In this document: one piece after another, positions 1 to 8,950 of the stretch
How the letters are laid out: every line of letters starts with the position of its first letter
How positions within the stretch are numbered: position 1 is the first letter of the stretch
Assembly: GCF_023702125.1 (NCBI RefSeq)
Contig: NZ_CP098415.1
Coordinates: 1,178,001-1,242,000, forward strand
Direction of reading: 5' to 3'
DNA from: Halorubrum hochsteinianum
GTDB lineage: Archaea; Halobacteriota; Halobacteria; Halobacteriales; Haloferacaceae
DNA: 64,000 nt
Program-made: the position numbers and the translations under genes
The notes under the pieces: generated by a model
Told to the model about the DNA's origin: nothing
The model's database searches: none
The model's input: only the letters and a program-made list of their open reading frames with translations

Positions 1-120
1 CTCGTAGTAGGCGTCGCCGTCGACGCCCACCTCCCGGAGCGCCAACGCGATCCGCTCGCCGTGTTCGACGACGTCGCCCCAGTCTCCGCGCACCTTGAAG
101 CCGGAGATGCTCTCTTCCAT
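1..120 (-). CDS. Conserved haloarchaeal protein, N-terminal 40 codons only
   Basis: A minus-strand reading frame starts with ATG at 120 and runs off the left edge of the window. The visible product begins MEESISGFKVRGDWGDVVEH and continues with an amphipathic helix (ERIALALREV), so it is acidic and soluble in appearance. It has no signal peptide or recognisable catalytic motif in the part seen. I believe it belongs to a haloarchaeal protein of unknown function, but the fragment is too short to name a family. It is divergent from nothing: the next gene to the right is also on the minus strand. Confidence 0.6.
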   Translation of the reverse strand, partial: MEESISGFKVRGDWGDVVEHGERIALALREVGVDGDAYYE

Positions 121-182
121 CGATTGAACTCGTTACGGAACGGACGCGTATAAATCTCTTTGACCCGACGCGAGCCCGGCCG

Positions 183-446
183 CTACTTCCCGTACCCGAT
201 CCGGCGGCCGATCTCGTCGACCCGCCGCTTGAGGTCGCCGAGGACGCCGGCGGGCGAGACCCGACGGAGCGACGACTCGTCCACCTCGATCCGCCCGTCG
301 GCGAACGGGTCGCGCTCGGCGCGCTCCTCCGGGGACTGGTCGTTCGCCACCGCCCCGACCACGGTCGACATCGAACAGCGGCCGCACGCCTCCGCCGTGA
401 TCTCGGCGTCGACCGGCTCCGGGGTGCGCGACTCGTCGTCTGACAT
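183..446 (-). CDS. Small acidic protein with a CxxC pair, unknown function
   Basis: This encodes 87 residues. The N-terminal half is acidic (MSDDESRTPEPVDAEI) and carries one CGRC pair near residue 22. The C-terminal half is a basic amphipathic helix (LGDLKRRVDEIGRRIGYGK). The start at 446 is preceded by GGGATGA, a Shine-Dalgarno-like sequence about 6 nt upstream, and a TTTAAG box lies about 35 nt upstream. A 107-codon Arg-rich frame beginning ten bases earlier overlaps it. I reject that frame because its composition is not halophilic. The single CxxC could bind metal as a dimer, but nothing shows this directly. Function unknown. Confidence 0.6.
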   Translation of the reverse strand: MSDDESRTPEPVDAEITAEACGRCSMSTVVGAVANDQSPEERAERDPFADGRIEVDESSLRRVSPAGVLGDLKRRVDEIGRRIGYGK

Positions 447-572
447 GGCTTCTCATCCCACGATAGGCGGTTCCCGCACTTAAATCCGCGCCCCGCCGCT
501 TCGGATCGGGATGCTCGCGCGGTGCGGCCCGGTTCCCGACGCGCTTTTACTGACTCCGCGGAATGCGTTCCC

Positions 573-953
573 ATGGGATACCGCGTCGTCGACGTCGACT
601 CGGTCGAACCGGAGTCGGACCGCCCCAGCGAGTGCCGGAAACTTGCGGAACCGGGGGGACTCGACGCCGCGGCGATCAACCGGTTCCGCGCCGAGCCCGG
701 CGAGCAGCTCCCCTTGGCGTACCACTACCACGAGACCCAACAGGAGGCGTTCTACGTCCTCGACGGGACGCTCGCGGTCGAGACGCCCGACCGGACGTAC
801 GAGGTGGCGACCGACGACCTGTTCGTGGTCGACCCCGAGAGCCCGCAGCGCGCGTACAACCCCGCGGAGGCGGACGGACCGGTGACCGTGCTGGCGGTCG
901 GCGCGCCGCCCGCGTCCGGCGACGCCGTCGCGTACGACCCGGACGATGAGTGA
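573..953 (+). CDS. Cupin-domain protein
   Basis: This encodes 126 residues forming one small beta-barrel cupin. The first conserved motif is visible as PLAYHYHETQQEAFYVLDG (two His, one Gln and Glu in the usual metal-binding order G-x5-HxH-x3,4-E-x6-G) and the second as DLFVVDPESPQRAYN, where the usual metal-binding His is replaced. Such proteins are mononuclear metal enzymes or sensors of small molecules; the substrate cannot be told. A TTTTAC box lies about 27 nt upstream of the ATG, which fits a leaderless transcript. Its last eight bases overlap the start of the next gene, so the two are probably co-transcribed and translationally coupled. Confidence 0.8.
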   Translation: MGYRVVDVDSVEPESDRPSECRKLAEPGGLDAAAINRFRAEPGEQLPLAYHYHETQQEAFYVLDGTLAVETPDRTYEVATDDLFVVDPESPQRAYNPAEADGPVTVLAVGAPPASGDAVAYDPDDE

Positions 954-1632
954 CCGCGCGGCGTCGGACGAGCGCTCCGGCCCGGGCGGGGAGCCGGGGA
1001 CGGAGGGGACCGCCGAGCCGGGCGAGGGCCCCCGCCGCGACCCCGAGGAGCTGCCGGCGGAGATCCGCGAGTCGGTGCCGGACTACGACGACGAGTACCT
1101 CGACCGGGTCTCGGACCGGCTCATGTACAGCTACGACCTCGACCGCGACGTGGCCGTCGACGGCGAGCGCTTCGAGCTGTACGCGGAGATGCGCGTCCGC
1201 AACCAGAAGCAGTTCCTCCACCCCGTCCTGAGCTATGCGGACCACGACATGCGCGAGTACGTGTTCGCCGGCCGAGTCTCGCGGCCGCGCGTCGGCGATC
1301 TCGAACGACTCGTCGAGTTCGCCCACGGCGTCGCCGACGACCGCGTCGACGGCCACGAGGAGCACTACGAGAGCGACATCACCGTCGTCCTCGTCGCCGA
1401 CGAGCTCCCGGACGACGTGGTCGACTTCGTCGAGGGGTTCCGAGACCGCACTCTCCTGAAGTTCGGCTACTACGGGCACTACGAGGTGAACTTGGTCGTC
1501 GTCGCGCCCGAGCGCGAGTCGCTCGCCGCGAGCGAGCGCGCCGACACCGCCGCCGCCTTCCGCCTGTGGGAGCCGGTCGACGAGCCGGACGAGGGGTTCT
1601 TCTCGCGGGTCGCGAAGTGGTTCTGGCGCTGA
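946..1632 (+). CDS. Conserved haloarchaeal protein, unknown function
   Basis: This encodes 228 residues. The first 45 are a low-complexity Gly/Glu/Pro tail. The rest is a compact alpha/beta domain with motifs such as ERFELYAEMRVRNQKQFLHP, a strand-rich core (DITVVLVADELPD) and a conserved-looking LLKFGYYGHYEVNLVVVAPE segment. The C-terminus is aromatic (FFSRVAKWFWR), which could contact membrane or a partner. There is no transmembrane segment and no known catalytic motif that I can identify. The ATG lies inside the end of the cupin gene (ATGAGTGA), indicating coupled translation. I do not recognise the family. Confidence 0.75.
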   Translation: MSDRAASDERSGPGGEPGTEGTAEPGEGPRRDPEELPAEIRESVPDYDDEYLDRVSDRLMYSYDLDRDVAVDGERFELYAEMRVRNQKQFLHPVLSYADHDMREYVFAGRVSRPRVGDLERLVEFAHGVADDRVDGHEEHYESDITVVLVADELPDDVVDFVEGFRDRTLLKFGYYGHYEVNLVVVAPERESLAASERADTAAAFRLWEPVDEPDEGFFSRVAKWFWR

Positions 1633-1674
1633 CCGCCCTGAGATAAAAAACGAAAACGCCGCGACTGCGAGTTT

Positions 1675-3531
1675 TCAGTCGTCGCTCGGCTCGGCGGCGG
1701 GCCGGTCCCCCCTACGGACGCTCGTGATGTTGTCGTAGCCGATGCGCACGAGCGACAGTGCGAGGTAGACCAACACGACCGCGAGCGCGATCCGGACGAC
1801 CATCGAGATCTGGTTGCCGATGCCGGTCACGCCGCCCTGGATCAGGTTGACGAACAGCCACTGATACCCTGCTAGGAACGCCAAGGCGATCACGGTGATA
1901 ACGACCATGATAGCCATCGGGACGCCCGTGGTGACGAGCTGTTTCGTCTCGTTCCAGTTGGCGAGCCAGACCGTCCCCGTGAGCAGCGCGAGCGCGGCGA
2001 GCAGCTGGTTCGCGCTGCCGAACAGCGCCCACAGGGTCGCCCACTCGCCGGAGATGACCAGCGCGTACGCGATCAGCCCCTGAATGACCGGGTTCGTGTA
2101 CCGGCCGCGGGCGAACGACCCGACGCCGCCGCCGAAGCCGGACTCGCTCGTGGTCCCCTGCGTCCCGACGATCTCTTCCATCATGTAACGGCCGAGCCGC
2201 GCGGCCGTGTCCGTAGAGGTGAGCAGGAAGCTCACGAGCACCAGCGCCATGAACGGGGCACCGTACTCGGCGGGAATTCCGAGACTCGTCAGGATGATCC
2301 CGCCGCCGCTCGCGAAGTTCGGCAGCGCCCCGCCGATGCCGCCGGCCGCGGCGTCAGAGGCGAATCCGGCGATGGCGAGCGCGGACAGCGCCGTCGCCGC
2401 GAGCAGCCCCTCGCCGAGCATGCCGCCGTAGCCAATGAGCCGGGCGTCGCTCTCCTTGTTCAGCTGCTTTGCCGTCGTCCCCGACGAGACCAGCGAGTGG
2501 AATCCGCTGATGGTCCCGCAGGCGATGGTCACGAACAGCATGGGGAAAAGCGGGTACGGCGCTCGACTGTCGACTCCCATGAACCCCTGGAACGGCTGGA
2601 TGCTGCTGTCGATCACGAGCGGTTGCGACGAGGTGCCGAAGATCGTACCGACGATGATCGCCAACAGCGCGCCCCCGACGCCCGCGTACAGGAGGAACGA
2701 CGAGAGGTAGTCACGCGGCTGTAGTAGCGTCCAGACGGGAAGTGCGCTCGCGATCACCGCGTATATTAGGATGACGGGAACCCAGGCGGCCGTGTTGCCG
2801 CCGAGCGCGCCCGCCCCGGGCACCCACGAGCCCGTGCTCCCCTCGAAGAGGACGAACGTGCCCGCGGCGTGAGAGGCGTCGCCCGCGAGCTCGAAGAACG
2901 CGAACGGGTACTGGATGCCCACCCAGACGCCCGCGAACACCCCGGCGACGAACAGGACAGTTCCCGGAACGAACGGCCCGTCGAGCTGGTAGAGGTACAC
3001 GCCGAACACGACCGCGAGCGCGATGTACACGAAACTCGCCGTCGCCGCCGACGGGTACGCGTTCAACACGATTCCCACGACCAAGGCGAACACAGCGACG
3101 ACGAGGATGATCGTGAGGAACGCGAACCACAGCAGCAGGTTCTTCCCGCGTTCGCCGACGTACTGCCCCACGATATACCCGATCGACCGCCCCTCGTGTC
3201 GGATCGAACTCGACAGCGAGATAAAGTCGTGGACCGCGCCCATCAGCGGGTTCCCGATCGCGACCCAAAGCAGCGCCGGGACCCACCCCCAGATGGCTCC
3301 GGCCGTGATCGGACCGACGATGGGCGCGCCGCCCGCGATGCTTGAGAAGTGATGCCCCAGTAACACCGGTTTCTTCGACGGGACGTACTCCTGTCCGTCT
3401 TCGTACTTGTGCGCCGGCGTCTCCCGGTCGTCGTCCAGTTCGACGAACCCCGAGAGGTACCGCGAGTACCCCATGTACCCAACGGTGAATGTGCCCAGCA
3501 CGGCAACTACGATCCAAATTACACTTGTCAT
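1675..3531 (-). CDS. cstA: CstA family peptide/pyruvate transporter
   Basis: This 618-residue protein is a polytopic membrane protein of the carbon-starvation protein A family. CstA proteins take up peptides or pyruvate when carbon is limiting. Typical CstA features are visible: an N-terminal helix, then PVLLGHHFSSIAGGAPIVGP, a glycine-rich second conserved block (AIWGWVPALLWVAIGNPLMG), SGTTAKQLNKESDARLIGYG in the middle, and about 16 hydrophobic spans. Length matches the shorter archaeal and bacterial forms. A TTTAAG box lies about 42 nt upstream of the start, implying a leader of roughly 15 nt. No partner YbdD-like small protein follows it here. Confidence 0.92.
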   Translation of the reverse strand: MTSVIWIVVAVLGTFTVGYMGYSRYLSGFVELDDDRETPAHKYEDGQEYVPSKKPVLLGHHFSSIAGGAPIVGPITAGAIWGWVPALLWVAIGNPLMGAVHDFISLSSSIRHEGRSIGYIVGQYVGERGKNLLLWFAFLTIILVVAVFALVVGIVLNAYPSAATASFVYIALAVVFGVYLYQLDGPFVPGTVLFVAGVFAGVWVGIQYPFAFFELAGDASHAAGTFVLFEGSTGSWVPGAGALGGNTAAWVPVILIYAVIASALPVWTLLQPRDYLSSFLLYAGVGGALLAIIVGTIFGTSSQPLVIDSSIQPFQGFMGVDSRAPYPLFPMLFVTIACGTISGFHSLVSSGTTAKQLNKESDARLIGYGGMLGEGLLAATALSALAIAGFASDAAAGGIGGALPNFASGGGIILTSLGIPAEYGAPFMALVLVSFLLTSTDTAARLGRYMMEEIVGTQGTTSESGFGGGVGSFARGRYTNPVIQGLIAYALVISGEWATLWALFGSANQLLAALALLTGTVWLANWNETKQLVTTGVPMAIMVVITVIALAFLAGYQWLFVNLIQGGVTGIGNQISMVVRIALAVVLVYLALSLVRIGYDNITSVRRGDRPAAEPSDD

Positions 3532-3795
3532 AGGTTCCCTGCCTCGTGGGAGTGGTTCACTATGTCAGACTTAAACGTTGCTCTCGTTCATGATATTTGA
3601 GGCGATCGGCCGGCCGAGCCGACCGAAGCACCCGGACGCCCCGGGTTTCTTACTCGGAAAAACGGATAAAATTCGCCACATCACCGGTCGAGTCCGCTCG
3701 CGCGCGCTCGGGCGGCGAGTTCCGGGTCGGCTCGAACCGCTCCTCCACTTCGGCTCGAACCGCTCCGTCCGGGGGCCCGACGCCGTCGGACCGGC

Positions 3796-4749
3796 TCAGA
3801 CGTCCACGTCGAGCGCGTCGGCGACGTCGGTGAGGACGTCGCCGCGGACCTCGCTGGTCCGGGACTCGATCTCGGCGACGAGCGGCGGCTCGAACCCCTC
3901 GCGCACCTGTTCGAGGCGGTCGCGCTCGGTCGCGACCCGCTCCCGGAGGTAGCGCGCGCCGCGGCCGGTCTCGTCGTCGTCGGGCGTCGGCGTGAGCTTG
4001 TTCGCGACGAGCCCGCGCACGGAGAGGTCCCGCTCGGTGAACCCCTCGATCGCCCGCGCCGTCTCGTTGACGGAGAGCTGGTCGGGGTTGAACACGAGGA
4101 AGAACGCGGCCTCCGTCCGCATCGTCTCGCCGGCGTACTCGAAGAACTCCTTGCGCCGCCGGAGCCGCTCGATGACCGGATCGCCCTCCAGCAGTCTCCG
4201 GGGCTCCATGTCGCCGATGGCGGCCTTCTCGAACAGGTCGATCGACTGCTTCCGCTTGTACAGCAGCCGGTCGATCCAGTCCCCGAGGAACTCGGGGAGG
4301 CCGAGCAGCCGCAGCGTCGACCCCGTGGGCGCGGTGTCGAAGACGACCCGGTCGTACGGCTCGCTCTCCTCGCGCATCACGTCGACGAACGCGTCGAACA
4401 GCGCGGACTCGTACGCGCCGGGCGTCCCGTGCGACATCTCTAGCTGGCGGTTGATCTCCGAGACCATCCCGGCCGACACCTGCTCGGAGAGCGACTCGCG
4501 GATCTCGTCGAGGTGCCGCTGCATCTCGTCTTCGGGGTCGATCTCCATCGCGTCGAGCCCGTCGACGCCCTCCACGGACCGCGGCTCGTCGTCGAACGAC
4601 TGGTCGAACACGTCCGACACCGAGTGGGCCGGATCCGTCGAGACGACGAGCGTGCGCACACCCGCCGTCGCGCAGCGGTACGCGTACGCACACGAGACCG
4701 TGGTCTTGCCGACGCCCCCCTTCCCGCCGAAGAAGACGAACGGCTCCAT
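3796..4749 (-). CDS. ArsA/Get3 family ATPase
   Basis: This 317-residue P-loop ATPase has the deviant Walker A motif GGKGGVGKTTVSCA at residues 9-22, the switch I region STDPAHSVSD, and switch II FDTAPTGSTLRLL. These are signatures of Get3/ArsA ATPases. Archaeal members are single-domain dimers thought to chaperone tail-anchored membrane proteins, while ArsA proper drives arsenite efflux. No arsenic genes are nearby, so a Get3-like role is more likely. The CxxC zinc site that joins eukaryotic Get3 dimers is not seen. It follows the small gene at 4778 on the same strand with a 28-nt gap, so the two may form an operon. Confidence 0.88.
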   Translation of the reverse strand: MEPFVFFGGKGGVGKTTVSCAYAYRCATAGVRTLVVSTDPAHSVSDVFDQSFDDEPRSVEGVDGLDAMEIDPEDEMQRHLDEIRESLSEQVSAGMVSEINRQLEMSHGTPGAYESALFDAFVDVMREESEPYDRVVFDTAPTGSTLRLLGLPEFLGDWIDRLLYKRKQSIDLFEKAAIGDMEPRRLLEGDPVIERLRRRKEFFEYAGETMRTEAAFFLVFNPDQLSVNETARAIEGFTERDLSVRGLVANKLTPTPDDDETGRGARYLRERVATERDRLEQVREGFEPPLVAEIESRTSEVRGDVLTDVADALDVDV

Positions 4750-4777
4750 CAGTCGCGGGACCCCCCTCGTCCCGTCA

Positions 4778-5074
4778 TCAGAAGTGGTACTGCTGGCCCT
4801 TCCGCTCGATGAGGCTCTCGCGGTCCCAGAGTCGGCGCTCCCACGCCTCGAACTCGTCTTCGAGGTAGGGGAGCAGCTCCGCGGTGTAGTACGACACCGG
4901 CGACGGGATCCCGAACGCGTCCGGGAAGCACGCGAGCATGAACTCGTCTTCGGCGTCCTCCGCCTCCTTCTCGATCTTCTCGTAGGCCGGATGCGTGATC
5001 ATCCCGTGGTACAGCCCGCGGAGCCACTCCGTCAGGGTGGCCCGAAACGTCTCGATCCGGTCTGCGAGTGTCAT
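4778..5074 (-). CDS. Conserved haloarchaeal protein of 98 residues
   Basis: This small soluble protein begins MTLADRIETFRATLTEWLRG and is mostly helical with a middle segment DEFMLACFPDAFGIPSPVSYYTAELLPYLEDEFE. An upstream in-frame ATG at 5089 exists, but a CTTTTAGC box is centred 28 nt before the ATG at 5074, which supports leaderless initiation at 5074. The single Cys is unlikely to bind metal alone. It precedes the ArsA/Get3 gene on the same strand. I do not know the function. Confidence 0.7.
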   Translation of the reverse strand: MTLADRIETFRATLTEWLRGLYHGMITHPAYEKIEKEAEDAEDEFMLACFPDAFGIPSPVSYYTAELLPYLEDEFEAWERRLWDRESLIERKGQQYHF

Positions 5075-5206
5075 CGTTTCCCATGACACTCCCGATCGCT
5101 AAAAGGTGTCCCGGTCGTCGGGTTCGGTCTCCGGCGCGTTCCGATGCTCGCGTTCGGTCTCCGGCGCGTTCACGGGTTCGGCGTCGGTCTCCGCGCGAGC
5201 GATCGC

Positions 5207-5422
5207 TCAGGCGGACGCGCCGTCGGTCAGTTCCTCCTGCGTCTCCTCGGTCTCGACGGATCCCTCGTCGTCCTCGTCGAGCACCGGACTGTCGGCCTTC
5301 CCGGGGCTCGGACTGTGGACGTCGCTGTCGAGCGCTCCCCAGACGAGGTACAGCATCGCGGCGATCATCAGAACCGTCATCGCGATGCTGACTAACGCCA
5401 CGGACCCGGCGGACACGACCAT
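5207..5422 (-). CDS. Single-span membrane protein with acidic tail
   Basis: This encodes 71 residues. Residues 1-30 form a transmembrane helix ([20 protein letters not shown] and on), followed by a very acidic cytoplasmic or extracellular tail of about 40 residues ([17 protein letters not shown]). The ATG at 5422 is preferred to one ten codons upstream because it begins the hydrophobic segment and a weak GATAGG box is centred about 28 nt upstream. It is divergent from the CobW gene. Function unknown; similar small anchors are common in haloarchaea. Confidence 0.65.
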   Translation of the reverse strand: MVVSAGSVALVSIAMTVLMIAAMLYLVWGALDSDVHSPSPGKADSPVLDEDDEGSVETEETQEELTDGASA

Positions 5423-5538
5423 GTCGCGAGTTCGACGACCGCAGCCTATCAACGTATCGGCTTGGTCCGACCGCCGTCCGCTCGCCGACTCGCCTCGCTC
5501 TCGCCGGGCTTGAAGGGGATTCCCGCCAATCCACCGGC

Positions 5539-6807
5539 ATGGACACCCCCGACGAGACCGACGACCGAATCCCGGTGACGGTGCTCTCCGGGAGCCTCGG
5601 AGCCGGCAAGACGACGCTTCTGAACCACCTGCTCGCGAACGCGGGCGACCGCGACGTCGCGGTCCTCGTCAACGACATGGGCGACGTCAACGTCGACGCG
5701 GACCTGATCGCGGAGGGATCCGAGGTCGACGTCGAGGGCGTCACGGAGCTGTCGAACGGCTGTATCTGCTGTGAGCTTCAGGACGACCTGGAGTCGGCGG
5801 TGGTCCGGCTCGCGAACGAGCGCTCGTTCGACAACCTCGTCGTCGAGTCGTCCGGGATCTCCGAGCCCGCCCCCGTCGCCCGCCTGTTCACGACCGAGTC
5901 GCGCGCGGCGGCCCGCTACCGCGTCGACGCGCTGGTGACCGTGATCGACACGCGGCAGTTCCTCGACGCCTTCGCGGGCGACGGGACGCCGGAGCGCCGC
6001 GTCGATCCGGACGCGGACGCCGCCGACGGCGACGCCGACCGCCCGCTCTCTGACCTCCTCGTCGAACAGATCGAGGTGTCGAACCTCGTGGTGTGTAACA
6101 AGGCGGACCTCTGTACCGACGCGGAGGTCGACGAGGCGGTCGACCTCGTCGGCGCGCTCCAGCCCGACGCGGAGACGGTCGTCACGGAGTTCTCCGCGGT
6201 CGACCCGGACCGGCTCCTCGACGTGGGCCTGTTCGACGAGCGGGCGCTCGGCGACCTCCCCGGCTGGAAGCGCGCGCTCGCAGACGACCACCGAGAGGAG
6301 ACGGAGGGCGACCACGGCGACCACCGCCACCCCGACGAGGTGTACGGCGTCACTTCGTTCACCTACCGCCGGCGGCGACCGTTCCACCCGGACCGGATCG
6401 CCGCGCTCCTCCGGGACCTCCCGGCCGACGTGGTCCGCTCGAAGGGGACGCTGTGGGTGGCCGGGACCGACCAGCGCCAGCAGGTCGGACAGGCGGCGCG
6501 GTCGGTCCGCGTCACCGCGCTCGGGCCGTGGATCGCGAGCCTCCCGTCGGTCGAGCGCGACATGCTCCGCTCGAACCGGCCCGACCTCGACTGGGACGAG
6601 GAGCGCGGCGACCGCCTGACCGAGTACGTCGTCATCGGGACCGGCGTCGACGAGGACGCGCTCGTCTCGCGGCTCGACGACGCGCTCCTCACCGACGACG
6701 AGCTCGCCGCCCTCGGCAGTCCGGGCGTCGGCGACGAGCCGGCCGACGCGGACTCCGACCCGTTCCCGACCGAGCAGGGCGACGAGGTCGCGCTCCGCGA
6801 GCCCTGA
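5539..6807 (+). CDS. CobW/COG0523 family GTP-binding metallochaperone
   Basis: This 422-residue protein is a G3E-family GTPase. Walker A is [16 protein letters not shown] near residue 15-30, the family metal-binding motif is GCICCELQ (CxCC), Walker B-like ESSGISEP follows, and the guanine motif is CNKAD. A His-rich stretch ([19 protein letters not shown]) precedes the C-terminal CobW_C domain, ending GDEVALREP. Such proteins deliver zinc, cobalt or other metals to client enzymes. An Asp-rich insertion sits before SDLLVEQIE. It stands alone; no cobalamin or zinc-uptake genes adjoin it, so the metal cannot be assigned. Confidence 0.88.
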   Translation: MDTPDETDDRIPVTVLSGSLGAGKTTLLNHLLANAGDRDVAVLVNDMGDVNVDADLIAEGSEVDVEGVTELSNGCICCELQDDLESAVVRLANERSFDNLVVESSGISEPAPVARLFTTESRAAARYRVDALVTVIDTRQFLDAFAGDGTPERRVDPDADAADGDADRPLSDLLVEQIEVSNLVVCNKADLCTDAEVDEAVDLVGALQPDAETVVTEFSAVDPDRLLDVGLFDERALGDLPGWKRALADDHREETEGDHGDHRHPDEVYGVTSFTYRRRRPFHPDRIAALLRDLPADVVRSKGTLWVAGTDQRQQVGQAARSVRVTALGPWIASLPSVERDMLRSNRPDLDWDEERGDRLTEYVVIGTGVDEDALVSRLDDALLTDDELAALGSPGVGDEPADADSDPFPTEQGDEVALREP

Positions 6808-6831
6808 CCGCCTCCCCGGCGGCGCTCGCGC

Positions 6832-7071
6832 TCAGCAGGCGCAGCCGCTCCCGGTCGCGCGCTCGAACCGCATCGGATCCCCGCAGTCCGGACACTTCGG
6901 GACGCCCTCGCCGTCGCGGTCGAGCCCCTCGGCGTCCACGTCGACGTCGCGGACGCGGACCCCGCAGTCGTCACACCAGTAGGCCCCCTCGGAGCCGTCG
7001 TCGCCGGCGACCCCGGCAGACCGCTGTGTCGACGCCGCCAGCGTTTCCGCGACAGTGCGTAACAGTCTCAT
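6832..7071 (-). CDS. Small zinc-ribbon protein
   Basis: This encodes 79 residues. After an N-terminal amphipathic helix (MRLLRTVAETLAAS), it has CDDC and CPDC knuckles separated by about 24 residues and a C-terminal GCAC tail, a likely zinc ribbon. The start chosen is the internal ATG at 7071, since the upstream extension to 7128 has non-halophilic composition and overlaps the expected promoter. It is convergent with the CobW gene. Function unknown; possibly nucleic-acid or protein binding through the ribbon. Confidence 0.65.
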   Translation of the reverse strand: MRLLRTVAETLAASTQRSAGVAGDDGSEGAYWCDDCGVRVRDVDVDAEGLDRDGEGVPKCPDCGDPMRFERATGSGCAC

Positions 7072-7150
7072 ACCGTTCGCTTCCGTCCGAACCGACCTGA
7101 CTCTCCCGCTGGTGTGTGAAGTGACCACACGACCGGTTCGCCCGGACGGC

Positions 7151-7477
7151 TCAAAGCAGCGGTATCGTAAGCCCGACGAGCAGGACGCCCAGCGCGAGCG
7201 CGGCGTACAGCAGTCGCTCGAACCGCGGCCCCGGGGGGAGCGCCCCGGCGTCGGCGGGCGGTGCCCGGTCCACGAGCCGTCGGTGCGCGACGAGGGTCGC
7301 CCCGACGAAGGCTCCCGCCGACGCGGCCAGCGCCTCGGACAGGGAGAGCCCGTACGCGAGCCCGCACATCGGCCCGAAGGAGAAGGCGAACACGAATCCG
7401 AGGCCCGTCGTCACGAAGAACGGAACCGGATCGACCGGCTCGCCGCGACGGTTGCGGAGGCTGTGCGGGTCGGTCAC
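7151..7477 (-). CDS. Small polytopic membrane protein, unknown function
   Basis: The product has 108 residues and starts with GTG (VTDPHSLRNRRGEP). Three hydrophobic segments are visible: VPFFVTTGLGFVFAFSFGP, ALAASAGAFVGATLVA and the C-terminal LLYAALALGVLLVGLTIPLL. No catalytic motif is seen. It is divergent from the membrane-protein gene at 7536, and a single GCTAAG sequence near 7505-7511 lies about 28-31 nt from both starts, so one weak box might serve both directions. Function unknown. Confidence 0.65.
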   Translation of the reverse strand: MTDPHSLRNRRGEPVDPVPFFVTTGLGFVFAFSFGPMCGLAYGLSLSEALAASAGAFVGATLVAHRRLVDRAPPADAGALPPGPRFERLLYAALALGVLLVGLTIPLL

Positions 7478-7535
7478 GGGACTCGTACGGGATCGACGGA
7501 CAAGAGCTAAGTGGGGCACTCCCGCCAGTCGGCGT

Positions 7536-7778
7536 ATGAGCGACGCGGGAGAAACCGGCGGCGGAGACGCCGACGACCGTGGGATCAAGGAGGGAGTCGA
7601 ACGCTCGTCGGGCGACCCGCGGGTGCTGTTCGCGATGAACGCGGTCCTCTCGGCGCTCCTCGCCTCGACCGTCGTCTGGGGCCTCGACTTCCTCGGCGCG
7701 GCCGCGTACTCCCTGCGCAACGTCGCGACGCTGACGCTTATCGTCTTCGCGGTGACGTACGCCGTCGTCCTCCGGTAG
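7536..7778 (+). CDS. Small two-span membrane protein
   Basis: This encodes 80 residues: an acidic glycine-rich N-terminal tail of about 30 residues, then two transmembrane helices ([20 protein letters not shown] and [18 protein letters not shown]). The start at 7536 is taken because the longer frame upstream would read back through the divergent promoter. No family or function can be assigned. Confidence 0.65.
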   Translation: MSDAGETGGGDADDRGIKEGVERSSGDPRVLFAMNAVLSALLASTVVWGLDFLGAAAYSLRNVATLTLIVFAVTYAVVLR

Positions 7779-7849
7779 GGACCGCGGCGGGCCGGAGAGG
7801 CATTCGCCCCCGCCTTGGAGCGCCGCTCTCCACCGGGCGATTCGCAACG

Positions 7850-7855
7850 TTTTAA
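7850..7855 (+). promoter_or_regulatory. TATA-like box of upp
   Basis: TTTTAA sits 29 nt upstream of the upp ATG at 7882. This is the normal haloarchaeal distance between the TATA box and a leaderless start. Confidence 0.5.
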
Positions 7856-7881
7856 GGCCGTTCCGAGCGGAAATTCGGCCA

Positions 7882-8559
7882 ATGACGATCGAAGACCGGG
7901 ACGACGCGTACCTCATCACGCACGCGCTGGCGACGGACACCCTCTCGCGGCTGCGCGACGTCGAGACCGAGCAGGTCGCCTTCCGGAAGGGGCTGGTGAA
8001 GCTCGGCCGCATCTGCGGCTACGAGATCATCGACGGGGCGATGGAGACGGAGTACGTCCCCGTCGAGACTCCCCTGGAGGAGACGACCGGCGAGCGCGTG
8101 AAGGGGCTCGACGACGTGGTGATAATCAACGTCCTCCGCGCCGCGACGCCGTTCGTCGAGGGCCTGTTGAAGGCGTTCCCGCGCGCGAAGCAGGGCGTCA
8201 TCTCCGCCGGCCGCGACGAGGAGGCCGGGATGACGGAGGACGGCGAGTTCCCGATCACCATCGACTACGTGAAGCTCCCCGAGATCCGGCCCGAGGACAC
8301 CGTCATCGTCGCGGACCCGATGCTCGCGACGGGGTCGACGATGGCCGCCGTCCTCGACCACGTCCTCGCCGAGGCCGACGACTTCGAGGACCTGTTCGTG
8401 CTCTCGGCGGTCTCCGCGCCGGCCGGCCTCGTCCGCGTGAGCGAGGCGGTCCCGGAGGCCGACCTCCTGACGGTCGCCATCGACGACCGCCTCGACGACG
8501 ACGGGTTCATCGTCCCCGGCCTCGGCGACGCCGGCGACCGCGCGTTCCGCACGGTCTGA
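7882..8559 (+). CDS. upp: Uracil phosphoribosyltransferase
   Basis: This 225-residue enzyme converts uracil and PRPP to UMP in pyrimidine salvage. The PRPP-binding loop [12 protein letters not shown] is at about residues 143-154, preceded by the typical strand [12 protein letters not shown]. The N-terminal [20 protein letters not shown] segment and the C-terminal uracil-binding region ending [15 protein letters not shown] are also characteristic. Length fits the archaeal and bacterial family. It appears monocistronic: its own TATA-like box lies 29 nt upstream, and the next gene has another one. Confidence 0.95.
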   Translation: MTIEDRDDAYLITHALATDTLSRLRDVETEQVAFRKGLVKLGRICGYEIIDGAMETEYVPVETPLEETTGERVKGLDDVVIINVLRAATPFVEGLLKAFPRAKQGVISAGRDEEAGMTEDGEFPITIDYVKLPEIRPEDTVIVADPMLATGSTMAAVLDHVLAEADDFEDLFVLSAVSAPAGLVRVSEAVPEADLLTVAIDDRLDDDGFIVPGLGDAGDRAFRTV

Positions 8560-8626
8560 GGCCGAGCGACGACCGCGCCGTCCTCGTCGACGTACTTTTA
8601 AGAGCCGCCCGCGCGACCGATCGGAC

Positions 8627-8842
8627 ATGAGCGACGCGCCGACGACCGAGCCCTGCGACGCCTGCGGCGAGCCGACGACGGACGCGCTCGCGCGCACCGT
8701 CCGGCTGAGCGTCGACCGGGCGAACATCGACACCCAGCGGCTCTGTCCCGACTGCTTCGCCGACTGGATCCGGCGGTATCAGGACCGGCTCGGCTCCGGC
8801 GGCTCCGAGGACGACGGCAGCTCCGAGATCATCGTCGACTGA
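8627..8842 (+). CDS. Small double-CxxC zinc-binding protein
   Basis: This encodes 71 residues with knuckles CDACGEP at residue 9 and CPDCF near residue 38, separated by a strand (ARTVRLSVDRANIDTQRL), and an acidic C-terminus. This is a treble-clef or zinc-ribbon arrangement commonly seen in haloarchaeal small proteins. A CTTTTAAG box lies 28 nt upstream of the ATG, supporting the start and a leaderless transcript of its own. The function is unknown. Confidence 0.75.
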   Translation: MSDAPTTEPCDACGEPTTDALARTVRLSVDRANIDTQRLCPDCFADWIRRYQDRLGSGGSEDDGSSEIIVD

Positions 8843-8950
8843 GAGCGGCGGCGACCGACCGCCGTCGTCTCGACCGAACACCTTCGCGTCGGCCGGCAAC
8901 GTCCGTTCCGACCGCCCGGCTTAAGCCCCGCCGGGACGGAGCCTCACTCA

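Noticed and set aside
133-456. A 107-codon minus-strand frame starting at the predicted leaderless ATG at 456
   Set aside because: The product is arginine- and glycine-rich. The acidic frame from 446 has a Shine-Dalgarno-like GGGATGA and normal composition.
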